From positions 1 to 64,000 of the forward strand of contig JABDLJ010000007.1 in NCBI GenBank assembly GCA_013003075.1: a DNA stretch of 64,000 bases, in the 5' to 3' direction. Each line of letters starts with the position of its first letter. Positions within the stretch are counted from its first letter, which is position 1. Source of the DNA: Paracoccaceae bacterium. Lineage in GTDB: Bacteria; Pseudomonadota; Alphaproteobacteria; Rhodobacterales; Rhodobacteraceae. The notes beneath the pieces were generated by a model. The model saw nothing but the letters and a program-made list of their open reading frames with translations, searched no databases and was not told the origin of the DNA. Below, piece by piece: positions 19,735-29,027 of this stretch. The position numbers were made by a program, and so were the translations under genes.

Positions 19735-21290
19735 TCCGCGGCCAGGCTTTCGGCCGCCACGGCGCGCGGCGCATCGGGCACAAGCTGGGCCAGAACCTTC
19801 GCGCTGGAGACAACGCCGGGCAGACCCGCGCCGGGATGGGTGCCGGCGCCGACAAGGTAGAGCCCGCGCGCCTCTTCGCTGATATTATGGGGGCGGAACC
19901 AGGCGCTTTGCAGGATGCGCGGCTCGATCGAAAAGCCAGAGCCGAAGGGCGACAGGTACCGGTCGCGGAAATCGGGCGGTGTCATGATATGGCTGGCCGA
20001 CAGGCGCGTCTCAAATCCGGGGATCATCTTTTCCAGCTCGGCCGCGACCTTCTGGCGATAGGGCTCGGTCTCCTGCGCCCAATCCACCGGGTTGGTGTGG
20101 CCCAGATGCGGCACGGGCGAGAGCGCATAGAAGGTGTCATCGCCGTCTGGGGCGACACCGGGATCGGTGACCGAGGGCCGATGCAGGTAGATCGACATAT
20201 CGTCGGCCAGGTGCCCGCGGATGAAAATGTCCCGTAACAGACCCTCATATCGCGGCGCATTGCTGATCGTGTGGTGGCCGATATCGGGCCACATTCCGGC
20301 AGTACCCTTGGTACCGAAATACCAGACGAATAGCCCCATCGACCAGCGCCGTGCGTTCAGCTTGCGGTCGGTCCAGCGGCGCTTTTTGTGATTGCGCAAC
20401 AAGTTGGAATAGGTGTGCCCGGCATCGGCGTTGCTGACAACCAGCGGCGCGCACAGCGTCTCGCCGCCGGTCAGGCGGACACCCGTTGTCGCGCCGCCTT
20501 GCACCAGAATTTCGTCCACCTCGGCGCCGTGCCGAATGGTGCCGCCCTGCGCGCGCACCACATTCGCCATCGCATCGGCCATCGCCTGCACGCCGCCGAT
20601 GGCATAGTGCACGCCGTATGTCGCCTCGAGATGCGCGACCAGCGCATACATCGAGGTGACGTTCATCGGATCGCCGCCGATAAAAAGCGGGTGGAACGAC
20701 AGCGCCATCCGCAGGCGCGGATCCTTCACGCGGGTTTTGACGTGACCCAAGATCGACCGATCGGCCCTGAGCCGGGCGAATTCGGGCAGAACGCGGATCG
20801 TCTCCCACGCTTTGTGCATTGGCTTGGCGACCATGCCCTCGAAGCCGACAACATAGCGCCGATGGCTGTCTTTCAGGAACTTGCGGAAGCCAGGAAGATC
20901 AGACGGGCTCAGGCGCGCGACCTCGGCCTCCATCTTTTCAGGATCCTGCGAGGCGCGAAAGGCAGAGCCATCGGGCCAGCGGATCTCGTAGAAAGGCTCG
21001 AGCGGGCGCAGATCGACATCGGCGGAAAAATCCCGCCCGCAATCGGCCCATAGCTCTTCGAAAACCTGCGGCACGGTCACGATGGTCGGGCCAAGATCGA
21101 AGCGATGACCGTTCCGGGTAATGGACGAGGCCCGCCCGCCGGGCAGGTCAAGCCGGTCGAGCACCGTGACGCGATAGCCCTTTGCGCCAAGGCGCATCGC
21201 GGCGGCGAGGCCCCCAAGCCCGGCACCGATCACGATGGCGGCGGCCGGATCGGCGGCAGGGACTTGGCGATTGGCGAGTCTCTTCGTCAT
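19731..21290 (-). CDS. crtI: Phytoene desaturase CrtI
   Basis: The 519-residue FAD-dependent desaturase converts phytoene to neurosporene (three steps in Rhodobacter). It has the N-terminal motif VIGAGLGGLAAAMRLGAKG and the C-terminal signature LYLVGAGTHPGAGLPGV. ATG at 21290 is preferred; a GTG two codons earlier is possible. It diverges from crtA across a 135-base gap carrying two PpsR sites. Confidence 0.96.
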   Translation of the reverse strand: MTKRLANRQVPAADPAAAIVIGAGLGGLAAAMRLGAKGYRVTVLDRLDLPGGRASSITRNGHRFDLGPTIVTVPQVFEELWADCGRDFSADVDLRPLEPFYEIRWPDGSAFRASQDPEKMEAEVARLSPSDLPGFRKFLKDSHRRYVVGFEGMVAKPMHKAWETIRVLPEFARLRADRSILGHVKTRVKDPRLRMALSFHPLFIGGDPMNVTSMYALVAHLEATYGVHYAIGGVQAMADAMANVVRAQGGTIRHGAEVDEILVQGGATTGVRLTGGETLCAPLVVSNADAGHTYSNLLRNHKKRRWTDRKLNARRWSMGLFVWYFGTKGTAGMWPDIGHHTISNAPRYEGLLRDIFIRGHLADDMSIYLHRPSVTDPGVAPDGDDTFYALSPVPHLGHTNPVDWAQETEPYRQKVAAELEKMIPGFETRLSASHIMTPPDFRDRYLSPFGSGFSIEPRILQSAWFRPHNISEEARGLYLVGAGTHPGAGLPGVVSSAKVLAQLVPDAPRAVAAESLAAE

Positions 21291-21307
21291 AAGCACAAGG
21301 CTATCGC

Positions 21308-21325
21308 TGTCTAGTTTAATTTACA
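21308..21325. promoter_or_regulatory. PpsR/CrtJ operator, crtI side of the crtI-crtA gap
   Basis: TGTCTAGTTTAATTTACA fits TGT-N12-ACA. It lies 18 bases upstream of the crtI start, where binding would block initiation. Confidence 0.8.
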
Positions 21326-21384
21326 ATCTTATTGCGTTGTCCATATGAAGAAGGGTGTTACGGCTTTGCAGATGGCGCAAGATG

Positions 21385-21402
21385 TGTCAGACTTAGTTGA
21401 CA
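21385..21402. promoter_or_regulatory. PpsR/CrtJ operator, crtA side of the crtI-crtA gap
   Basis: TGTCAGACTTAGTTGACA fits TGT-N12-ACA. It lies 24 bases before the crtA GTG and 77 bases from its partner, a spacing that would need looping. Confidence 0.82.
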
Positions 21403-21425
21403 ATTAAGGGAGTCGGACAATCCAG

Positions 21426-22142
21426 GTGGTGACCCTCAGCCTGTTCCGTTTCGGATCGGCCCGCGCTCGGATCTGGGCGCTGGGGCAGATGGGTGCGGCC
21501 CGCCTGTCATTCATGGTGATGCGCGATGTCGGCTTCTGGAAGCTTTGCGGCTCGGGCACCGGCGAGGGGTTCACTCCGATCCCGAATACCGCGGTCTGGG
21601 CGATCCTTGCCACCTGGCCGGATGCCGAGACAGCCCGAAAACACGTGGAAGAGGCGCCGGTCTACCAGCGCTGGCGCAGACGGGCGAAAGAGGACTGGAC
21701 GGTGTACCTGACACCGACCTCGGCCCGCGGAAGCTGGTCGGGCACCGCACCGTTCGAGACGGATAGATCAGTGTCTAACACTGTGCAAAATGGCCCAATC
21801 GCTGCCCTGACCCGCGCGACGATCAAACCATCGATCCTGTTGAAGTTCTGGCGCCGCGTGCCGGACATCCAGAATGTCATCGGTGACGATCCGAACGTGG
21901 CGTTCAAGATCGGCATCGGCGAGATGCCGTGGCTGCACCAGGTGACCTTCTCGATCTGGCCGGACGCTGCCTCGATGGCCGCCTTCGCCCGTGCCGAGGG
22001 CCCCCACGCGCGCGCCATCCGCGCCGTGCGCGACGAAGACTGGTTCCGTGAAGAGCTTTACGCCCGTTTTGCCATCGCAGGCGACAGCGGGCTTTGGGGC
22101 GGGGTCAGCCCGCTCGCCAAACTGGAAAGGACCGCTGCATGA
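21426..22142 (+). CDS. crtA: Spheroidene monooxygenase CrtA
   Basis: The 238-residue enzyme oxidises spheroidene to spheroidenone, the aerobic end product. The beginning VTLSLFRFGSARARIWALGQ and the segment KIGIGEMPWLHQVTFSIWP are typical. It starts with one of two adjacent GTG codons (21426 or 21429), behind a weakly placed GGGAG. It carries an in-frame copy of the AGTGTCTA octamer at 21770. The stop overlaps the bchI ATG, so it heads a crtA-bchI-bchD-bchO operon. Confidence 0.94.
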   Translation: MVTLSLFRFGSARARIWALGQMGAARLSFMVMRDVGFWKLCGSGTGEGFTPIPNTAVWAILATWPDAETARKHVEEAPVYQRWRRRAKEDWTVYLTPTSARGSWSGTAPFETDRSVSNTVQNGPIAALTRATIKPSILLKFWRRVPDIQNVIGDDPNVAFKIGIGEMPWLHQVTFSIWPDAASMAAFARAEGPHARAIRAVRDEDWFREELYARFAIAGDSGLWGGVSPLAKLERTAA

Positions 22143-23164
22143 CACAGCCATTTCCGTTCTCTGCCATCGTCGGCCAGCAGGATATGAAGCTTGCGATGAT
22201 ACTGACGGCGATCGATCCGTCCATCGGCGGTGTCCTGGTGTTCGGGGATCGCGGCACCGGCAAGTCCACCGCGGTGCGGGCGCTGGCCGCCCTGCTGCCA
22301 CCGATCACCCAAATAGAGAGCTGCCCGGTCAATTCTGAAAATCGCTCTGATTGCCCTGATTGGGCACAGTTAGGGTCTGATAAAAGCGTGAAGCGGCCGA
22401 CGCCGGTGGTCGACCTGCCGCTTGGCGCGACCGAGGATCGGGTCGTCGGCGCGCTTGATATCGAGCGTGCGCTGACCCGCGGCGAAAAGGCGTTCGAGCC
22501 AGGACTGCTGGCGCGCGCCAATCGCGGATACCTTTACATCGACGAGGTGAACCTTCTGGAAGATCACATCGTCGACCTTCTGCTGGACGTGGCGCAATCC
22601 GGCGAGAACGTGGTCGAACGCGAAGGGCTGTCGATACGCCATCCGGCACGGTTCGTTCTGGTGGGATCGGGCAATCCCGAAGAGGGCGAACTGCGGCCGC
22701 AACTTCTGGATCGATTCGGGTTGTCGGTCGAGGTCAAAAGCCCAACCGATATCAAAGAACGGGTCGAAGTGATCCGCCGCCGCCAGAGCTACGAGACCGA
22801 AACCGCGGCCTTCATGAAGCGCTGGCGGGCCGCCGACACGCGGTTGCGCAAGAACATCCTTGCAGGCCGCGCGGCGCTGAATTCCACAAAAACGCCCGAT
22901 CAGACACTGATTGACTGCGCAGAGCTGTGTGTGGCGCTTGGCTCGGACGGGCTGCGCGGAGAGCTGACGCTGCTGAAAGCGGCGCGGGCGCTGGCGGCGT
23001 TCGAGGGCAGCGGCGAGGTCAGCCGCGCGCATCTGCGGCAGGCAGCTCCGATGGCGCTGCGGCACCGATTGCGCCGCGATCCGCTGGACGAGGCGGGATC
23101 TTCGACACGCGTCGCGCGAACCGTCAGCGAACTGTTCGGCGCCTTTCATACCGCGGCCGAGTGA
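22139..23164 (+). CDS. bchI: Magnesium chelatase subunit BchI
   Basis: The 341-residue AAA+ ATPase powers insertion of Mg2+ into protoporphyrin IX. Walker A is GDRGTGKST near residue 38 and Walker B is YLYIDEVNLLEDH near residue 142. It forms hexameric rings with BchD; BchH is outside this window. The start overlaps the crtA stop and the end overlaps the bchD start, a typical translationally coupled set. Confidence 0.97.
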   Translation: MTQPFPFSAIVGQQDMKLAMILTAIDPSIGGVLVFGDRGTGKSTAVRALAALLPPITQIESCPVNSENRSDCPDWAQLGSDKSVKRPTPVVDLPLGATEDRVVGALDIERALTRGEKAFEPGLLARANRGYLYIDEVNLLEDHIVDLLLDVAQSGENVVEREGLSIRHPARFVLVGSGNPEEGELRPQLLDRFGLSVEVKSPTDIKERVEVIRRRQSYETETAAFMKRWRAADTRLRKNILAGRAALNSTKTPDQTLIDCAELCVALGSDGLRGELTLLKAARALAAFEGSGEVSRAHLRQAAPMALRHRLRRDPLDEAGSSTRVARTVSELFGAFHTAAE

Positions 23165-24846
23165 CCGATTCCCCCGGCATAGATGGCGCCTGGGCGCGGG
23201 CGCGGCTGATCGCGACCTTGATGGCGGTCGATCCGGTGGGGCTTGGCGGTCTGTGGCTGCGGGCCCGGCCCGGCCCGGTGCGCGAGCGGTTTCTGGCGCT
23301 GCTCAGCGGCGGGCCACTGCCGGAGAAGACCTTGCATCCCGGCATCACCGACACACAGCTTTTTGGTGGCGTCGATCTTGCCGCAACGCTGTCCGCCGGG
23401 ACACTTACCCATACTTCGGGGCTTCTTGCGAAACCGGCGTTCCTGCGGATGACGATGGCCGAACGTTGCACACCGGGGCTTGCCGCGCGCCTGAGCCGGG
23501 TCCTGGATGCCGGACAGCATTGCGTTCTTGCAATCGACGAAGGCGCCGAGGCCGAAGAGCGCCCGCCCGAAGCCTTGACCGAGCGGCTTGGGCTGTTCCT
23601 GCACCTCGACGATATGGCGCATTCCGGCACCGACGATGCGCCGCTTGACCACGCGCTGATTGAAATTGCCCGGGCGCGCCTGGCGCGCGCGAAACTGGAT
23701 GAGACTGGCGAACGCGCCCTGGTGGAACTGGCTGCCCATTGCGGCATAGGTTCGTTTCGGCCGCCCCTGATCGCAATCGCGGCCGCACGTGCGATTGGCG
23801 CCCTCTTTGGGCGGATTAGACCCTTACCTGAAGATATCCAGTTGGCCGCAGAGCTGGTTTTCGCGCATCGCGCGACGGCATTCGAAGATCCAGCCCAACC
23901 TGCTCCGCCACCACTGCGTGACGAGGGACCGGACCCCGAAGGCGACCCGGACGGTGCCCGCGACATTGAGACCGAAATACCCGATGAAATTCTGGCGGCT
24001 GCCGTGGCCAGCGCCCTTCCGCGCGAGGTGTTGAAGATGCTGGCCGAGGGCCGCGGCACGCGCCGGGCGGCCGGCTCTGGTGCCGGTGCTACGCGTCGGG
24101 GAAACCGGCGCGGGCGGCCCTTGCCGTCACGGCCCGGCAAGCTGGACGGGCATGCCCGCATCGATCTTGTGGCCACCCTGCGCGTGGCGGCACCTTGGCA
24201 ATCGGTGCGGGCCTCAGCGGCGCCCGATCGGACAGGTCTTCATATCCGGCCCGCCGATATTCGTCTGAAGGTGTTCGCAGAGACGTCCGACCGGCTTTTG
24301 ATCTTCGCCGTGGATGCTTCCGGATCGGCCGCCGTGGCGCGGCTGGCAGAGGCGAAAGGTGCGATTGAGCTGCTGTTGTCCGAAGCCTATGCCCGGCGTG
24401 ATCACGTGGCCCTCGTTGCGTTTCGCGGCACGGCGGCAGAGCTTTTGTTGCCCCCGACACGTTCGCTTGTGCAAACCAAGCGGCGCCTGTCAGCCTTGCC
24501 GGGCGGGGGTGGAACGCCGCTTGCGTCGGGGCTGACGACCGCAATGCAAGTGTCTATTACAGCACAAAAGCGCGGCATGAGCCCGACACTGATCCTGCTG
24601 ACCGACGGGCGAGCCAATATCGCGCTGGATGGCTCGGTGAACCGGGACCAGGCCGCCGGCGACGCCACGAAGATAGCCAAGACATTGCGCCGGCTCGGCC
24701 ACGCGGCACTGGTCATCGACACAGGCAACCGCCCGCAACCCGGGCTCCAGACGCTGGCTGCAACGCTAGATGCGCCATACGTGCCGCTGCCGCGCGCCGA
24801 TGCACATCGTCTGTCCGCTGCCATATCCAGCACCCTGGACGGCTGA
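23161..24846 (+). CDS. bchD: Magnesium chelatase subunit BchD
   Basis: The 561-residue protein combines a degenerate AAA+ half, an acidic Pro-rich linker (about residues 240-275), and a C-terminal von Willebrand A domain with the metal-site motif VDASGSAA near residue 383. BchD is the platform on which BchI and BchH meet. It starts with GTG at 23161, overlapping the bchI stop by four bases. Two AGKGTCTA octamers lie inside, on opposite strands (23817 and 24549). Confidence 0.95.
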   Translation: MTDSPGIDGAWARARLIATLMAVDPVGLGGLWLRARPGPVRERFLALLSGGPLPEKTLHPGITDTQLFGGVDLAATLSAGTLTHTSGLLAKPAFLRMTMAERCTPGLAARLSRVLDAGQHCVLAIDEGAEAEERPPEALTERLGLFLHLDDMAHSGTDDAPLDHALIEIARARLARAKLDETGERALVELAAHCGIGSFRPPLIAIAAARAIGALFGRIRPLPEDIQLAAELVFAHRATAFEDPAQPAPPPLRDEGPDPEGDPDGARDIETEIPDEILAAAVASALPREVLKMLAEGRGTRRAAGSGAGATRRGNRRGRPLPSRPGKLDGHARIDLVATLRVAAPWQSVRASAAPDRTGLHIRPADIRLKVFAETSDRLLIFAVDASGSAAVARLAEAKGAIELLLSEAYARRDHVALVAFRGTAAELLLPPTRSLVQTKRRLSALPGGGGTPLASGLTTAMQVSITAQKRGMSPTLILLTDGRANIALDGSVNRDQAAGDATKIAKTLRRLGHAALVIDTGNRPQPGLQTLAATLDAPYVPLPRADAHRLSAAISSTLDG

Positions 24847-24849
24847 GAA

Positions 24850-25743
24850 ATGGACTGGACGGCGGCCAGTGGAACTTGGCCAAATAGTGTCTATTCCAGC
24901 TTCTTTAGGGTCCGCCCACATGATTGGCATGTCCAGATCGCGGGGACCGGGCCAACGGTTCTGCTTCTGCATGGTGCCGGCGGCGCGACGCAAAGCTGGC
25001 GCGGGATTTTCGAGCCGCTTACCTGTGATTTTCAGGTCATTGCGCCCGATCTGCCCGGCCAGGGGTTCACGAAAATGGGGACACGGCAGCGCTGCGGCCT
25101 AAGGCCAATGGCCGAGGATCTTGCTGCGCTTTGCAAGAAACAGAAGTGGGCGCCCGACCTGATCATTGGACATTCCGCCGGCGGCGCACTGGCGCTGGAA
25201 CTGGACCGGCTGCTTGCGCCGAAGGGAATAGTCGGGATCAACGCGGCGCTTGGGAAGTTTCAGGGAATTGCCGGATGGCTCTTTCCGATCATGGCAAAAG
25301 TAATGGCGCTCAGCCCGTTTGTGCCGGCGCTTTTCGCGCGTCTTTCGGGCAACGAGCGGCGGGTGCGCGAGCTGTTGGACTCTACCGGCTCGAAACTCGA
25401 TGATCGTGGAATTGGGCTATATCAGACACTGGTTTCAGATCGTGGGCACGTGGACGCGACGCTTGCGATGATGGCGCAGTGGCAGATCGATCCGCTGCTT
25501 GACGCCTTGCCGGGGATAACGACGCCGGCGCTTTTCATCACCGGCGCCGAAGATGGCGCTGTGCCGCCCGGCACCTCATCTGCGGCTGCCGCCAAGATGC
25601 CAAACGCCGAGGTGATCCAGCACGCGGGCTACGGCCACCTGATCCATGAAGAAGCGCCCGATACCGTCATTTCCGACATAACGTCCTTTGCGGCTCGGCT
25701 AAAGCTTTTGCCGCCCGGTCAGGCCGAACCCGGCGGCGCTTGA
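24850..25743 (+). CDS. bchO: BchO, alpha/beta-hydrolase associated with magnesium chelatase
   Basis: The 297-residue alpha/beta hydrolase has the nucleophile elbow IGHSAGGALALE near residue 102, an oxyanion-side LLLHGAGGATQSW, and a late catalytic histidine in YGHLIHEE. BchO follows bchID in many purple bacteria; its substrate is not established. It lies three bases after bchD and closes the photosynthesis cluster. The AGTGTCTA octamer at 24886 lies in codons 13-15 and uses codons such as AGT and TAT. Confidence 0.9.
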   Translation: MDWTAASGTWPNSVYSSFFRVRPHDWHVQIAGTGPTVLLLHGAGGATQSWRGIFEPLTCDFQVIAPDLPGQGFTKMGTRQRCGLRPMAEDLAALCKKQKWAPDLIIGHSAGGALALELDRLLAPKGIVGINAALGKFQGIAGWLFPIMAKVMALSPFVPALFARLSGNERRVRELLDSTGSKLDDRGIGLYQTLVSDRGHVDATLAMMAQWQIDPLLDALPGITTPALFITGAEDGAVPPGTSSAAAAKMPNAEVIQHAGYGHLIHEEAPDTVISDITSFAARLKLLPPGQAEPGGA

Positions 25744-25792
25744 CCCCGCACACCGATCGCTTAGGCTGCGCCGCATAATTCGGAGTGCCCCA

Positions 25793-26038
25793 ATGACCCA
25801 GCGCCTACATCTCGTTTTCGGCGGCGAGCTTGTGAACCCCTCCAGCACCGCGTTCAAGAACGTCGATGACATCCATGTCGTCGGGATCTTCCCCGACTAC
25901 CAGTCGGCCTATAACGCCTGGAAGTCCGAAGCGCAGCGCACGGTCGACAACGCCCATATGCGCTATTTCATTGCGCATCTGCACCGGTTGCGCGACGAGG
26001 AAGCCGCCGCATCCTCGACCGAGGAGTTGGGCGAATAG
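25793..26038 (+). CDS. DUF4170 small protein
   Basis: The 81-residue soluble protein begins MTQRLHLVFGGELVNP and contains VDDIHVVGIFPDYQSAYNAW, the recognisable core of DUF4170, a family common in alphaproteobacteria and often near lipid A genes. No enzyme motif is visible. It starts at ATG 25793 and is eight bases before the WaaA-like gene, so it is probably cotranscribed with waaA-like and lpxK. Function unknown. Confidence 0.85.
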   Translation: MTQRLHLVFGGELVNPSSTAFKNVDDIHVVGIFPDYQSAYNAWKSEAQRTVDNAHMRYFIAHLHRLRDEEAAASSTEELGE

Positions 26039-26046
26039 GCACCGCG

Positions 26047-27321
26047 ATGGACCTGACGGCAGGTCTGCGCGCTTATCTGTTTTTCGCGCGACGCGCCGAG
26101 CCGTGGGTCAAGCGGCGGCTGCTGCGCCAGCTCGATGACGGTGTAATCTCGCAAATCGAGGCCACGATGCGCCTGGGCGAAGGCTCTGCGCCGCGTCCAG
26201 AAGGCACCGTAATCTGGATAAATGTGGCTCTATCCCGTCCCGTTTCACCATTTTTGACGTTGGCCGAGCGCCTGATTGCCGCGCATGGCGATGCCACCGT
26301 GGTTCTGACGACAGAGACCGGGGCGCTTGGCGGCCGGGACCTGCCCGGCGATGTGACCCATGCGCTGCGCCCCTTTGATACCGGGCCGGGCGTGACCCGG
26401 TTTCTCGATCACTGGACGCCCGACGTCGTTGTGCTTAGCGGCAATGCGTTTTGGCCAATGGCTTTGTGCCTCAGCGCCGAGCGGGGCATTCCGGCGGTTG
26501 CGTCCGAGGCCACGCTGCACGGCGCAGACATGCGGGGGCTGATGCCGCGGGATCGGGCTGCGCTCATTTCAAGCATGGTGGCCGTTGCGCCTGCAACTGC
26601 CCCCGATGCAGCCCAATTTCGTCAGATCGGCGTGGAACAGACCCGCATTCCGACAGTCGGCCCGCTAGAGCAAGGCGGCCTGCCGCTGCCCTGCAACGAG
26701 GCTGAGCGGTCGACCCTGGCCGAGCTTCTCGCCGTCCGTCCGGTCTGGCTGGCAGCGCCGGTCCAGGGCGCAGAGGCGGACGCGGTCGCGCTGGCGCATC
26801 AGCGGGCGAGCCGGCTGTCACATCGCCTTTTGCTGATCCTCGTCCCCGACCAGATCGCCGACGGTCCGGCCTTGCACGATCAGTTCACCCAAACCGGCTG
26901 GCGCACCGGGCTGCGGTCCCAGGGGGACGAGCCGGAAGAAGACATCCAGGTCTATATTGCCGATACCGAGGGCGAGCTGGGCCTGTGGTACAGGCTGGCG
27001 CCGATCAGCTATATGGGGCGATCGCTGCTGCCGCCAGGCGGCGGGCATAACCCGTTCGAGCCTGCGGCCCTCGGCTCTGCGGTTCTCTTCGGTCCGCATG
27101 TCGGGCGGCACCGCAGCCGCTATGACCGGCTTGTCGCCGCCGGCGCGGCGCGGCAGGTTCTGACAGGCCAGGAACTGGGGGCCAATGTCGCCGAGCTTTT
27201 GTCACCCGAACGCGCTGCGATCATGGCCAATGCGGCCTGGAGCGTGACATCGGAAGGCGCCGAGGTCACAGACGGCACCGTAGAAATGGTTCTGGGCGCG
27301 TTGCGCAGGGATAGGGTCTGA
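26047..27321 (+). CDS. WaaA/KdtA-like glycosyltransferase, altered active site
   Basis: The 424-residue protein is related to 3-deoxy-D-manno-octulosonate transferase. The donor-domain signature GGGHNPFEPAALG and the following VLFGPH match WaaA well. In the acceptor domain, the segment normally reading like IWxHAxSxGE is here IWINVALSRP, so the conserved catalytic Gly-Glu seems replaced by Arg-Pro. Position between DUF4170 and lpxK supports a lipid A/Kdo role. It may be an inactive or re-purposed paralogue; the loss is judged by eye, not from an alignment. Confidence 0.78.
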   Translation: MDLTAGLRAYLFFARRAEPWVKRRLLRQLDDGVISQIEATMRLGEGSAPRPEGTVIWINVALSRPVSPFLTLAERLIAAHGDATVVLTTETGALGGRDLPGDVTHALRPFDTGPGVTRFLDHWTPDVVVLSGNAFWPMALCLSAERGIPAVASEATLHGADMRGLMPRDRAALISSMVAVAPATAPDAAQFRQIGVEQTRIPTVGPLEQGGLPLPCNEAERSTLAELLAVRPVWLAAPVQGAEADAVALAHQRASRLSHRLLLILVPDQIADGPALHDQFTQTGWRTGLRSQGDEPEEDIQVYIADTEGELGLWYRLAPISYMGRSLLPPGGGHNPFEPAALGSAVLFGPHVGRHRSRYDRLVAAGAARQVLTGQELGANVAELLSPERAAIMANAAWSVTSEGAEVTDGTVEMVLGALRRDRV

Positions 27322-27322
27322 T

Positions 27323-28318
27323 ATGAAAGCGCCAGCGTTCTGGTATGCGCCACCGTCTGCGCCCGGTTTGCGGGCGCGTCTGCTGGCCCCACTGGGCGCG
27401 CTTTACGCGTGGGGCACGGCGCGGCGCCTCGCTTCGACGACTGGCTACAGGGCGGGCGTTCCGGTGATCTGCATCGGCAATGTCAATGCGGGCGGCACCG
27501 GCAAGACCCCGACTGCGATCGCGATTGCCGAGTGGTTTGCCGAGAAGAAAATAGCGGCGCATGTCGTCACACGGGGCTATGGCGGCCGGCTGATGGGGCC
27601 TGTCGCGGTGGACACAGAGCAGCACGGCGCCGGTGATGTCGGCGACGAGCCCCTGCTGTTGGTGGCTTTCGCGCCGGTCTGGGTCGCCAAGGACCGCAAA
27701 GCCGGGGTCGAGGCGGCCGAAGCGGCAGGAGCAGAGATTATCTTGCTGGATGACGGGTTGCAAAACCCGGCGGTGCAAAAGGATTTGTCGATTGTGGTCG
27801 TCGACGCCGTCATGGGCTTTGGCAACGGCCGGGTGATCCCGGCGGGGCCGTTGCGGGAACCTCTGAAACAGGGTCTAACCCGCGCCGATTTTGTGCTTTC
27901 GATCGGAAATGAGGCGGCGCAGACGCTGTTTTCCAAAAGCTGGGGACATGCCGTCGACGCGCCGCACACGACCGCACATCTGGAGATCCTGGCCACCGGA
28001 ATGCCTTGGGCCGGGCTACGGGTACTGGCGTTCGCCGGGATCGGGTATCCCGAGAAATTCTTCGCCACATTGCGCGGGCTCGGCGCTGAACTTGTGCGCG
28101 CCGAGGCGCTGAGCGACCATCAACCGCTGACACCCGCACTCATGGCGCGGCTGGATCAAGAGGCCAAGACCTTGGGCGCGCAGCTTGTGACGACAGAAAA
28201 GGACGCTGTGCGGCTACCCGGCACCTTCCGGCAGAAAGTTCTGACATTACCGGTGCGCTTGAAGTTCGATGATCCGGGCTTGATCGACGCGCATCTTGCG
28301 CCGCTGATGAAAAGGTAG
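27323..28318 (+). CDS. lpxK: Tetraacyldisaccharide 4'-kinase LpxK
   Basis: The 331-residue P-loop kinase phosphorylates lipid A disaccharide at the 4' position in the inner membrane. The P-loop is in NVNAGGTGKTPTAIAI near residue 60, after a short N-terminal membrane-associated segment. The LLDDGLQNP motif, with the catalytic aspartates, lies near residue 141. It starts one base after the WaaA-like stop. An AGGGTCTG octamer lies at that junction (27313) and an AGGGTCTA inside (27870). Confidence 0.95.
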   Translation: MKAPAFWYAPPSAPGLRARLLAPLGALYAWGTARRLASTTGYRAGVPVICIGNVNAGGTGKTPTAIAIAEWFAEKKIAAHVVTRGYGGRLMGPVAVDTEQHGAGDVGDEPLLLVAFAPVWVAKDRKAGVEAAEAAGAEIILLDDGLQNPAVQKDLSIVVVDAVMGFGNGRVIPAGPLREPLKQGLTRADFVLSIGNEAAQTLFSKSWGHAVDAPHTTAHLEILATGMPWAGLRVLAFAGIGYPEKFFATLRGLGAELVRAEALSDHQPLTPALMARLDQEAKTLGAQLVTTEKDAVRLPGTFRQKVLTLPVRLKFDDPGLIDAHLAPLMKR

Positions 28319-28343
28319 ATCCGACCCGGGCCGTCGATTGCGG

Positions 28344-29015
28344 TCAGTTTGCCAGCTCTGCGTCGATCAGGCTGGAGAACTCGCTATAGGGCATGTTGGC
28401 GTGAAGCTTGCCGTTGATGATGAAGCTTGGCGTCGAGTTCACCCCGTCGGCCGCGGCGTTCTTTTGGTAAAGCGCGACCATCGCCTGCGCCTTCTCGCCA
28501 TCCGACAAACATGCCGTCACTTCCTCTTCGGACAGCCCGCCCTGGCGGCCAAGACGCTTCAGCGCCTGCGCGACGTCCGGCGGATCGCCGGCGCGGGCCC
28601 ATTCGCTTTGGGTGCTATAAAGCAGATCGGTAAAGCCGAAGTACCGCTCTGGCCCACCGCAGCGTGCGATCATTCCAGCCCAGAGACCGTAGCGGTCAAA
28701 GTAGACCTCGCGATAGACGAAATTGATCTTATCAGTGTCTATATAGTCGCTTTTAAGCTGCTTGAACGATCCGGCGTGGAAGTCGCGGCAATGCGGACAG
28801 GTGAAAGAGGCATACTCGATCACCGTCACCGGCGCATCGGGATTGCCCAATGTCATCTCCAGCACGCCAGAGGTGTCGATATCGGCCGCCGCCTGCGCCG
28901 AGACGGCACCGAAGCTGGCGCCCGGCGTCTGGGTCTGGGTCTGCGTGCCGGACCAGGCGAAATACCCGCCCAGCGCAACAAGCGCGACAGCGGCGATGGC
29001 GTAAATTCGGTTCAT
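28344..29015 (-). CDS. DsbA-family thioredoxin-like protein, exported
   Basis: The 223-residue protein has an N-terminal hydrophobic anchor or signal (residues 4-21), then a thioredoxin fold with the redox motif CPHC in YASFTCPHCRDFH (about residue 73). A cis-Pro loop is in NSTPSFIINGK. It resembles the DsbA/BdbD group of periplasmic thiol oxidants common in alphaproteobacteria. It runs convergent to lpxK and is 12 bases downstream of the DUF721 gene, so the two are likely cotranscribed. One AGTGTCTA octamer is in it at 28734. Confidence 0.88.
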   Translation of the reverse strand: MNRIYAIAAVALVALGGYFAWSGTQTQTQTPGASFGAVSAQAAADIDTSGVLEMTLGNPDAPVTVIEYASFTCPHCRDFHAGSFKQLKSDYIDTDKINFVYREVYFDRYGLWAGMIARCGGPERYFGFTDLLYSTQSEWARAGDPPDVAQALKRLGRQGGLSEEEVTACLSDGEKAQAMVALYQKNAAADGVNSTPSFIINGKLHANMPYSEFSSLIDAELAN

Positions 29016-29027
29016 ATCTTGGCCTCT

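Noticed and set aside
28344-29015. A DsbD or cytochrome-maturation protein
   Set aside because: The protein is a single thioredoxin domain with CPHC and a cis-Pro loop, without membrane helices beyond the N-terminal anchor.
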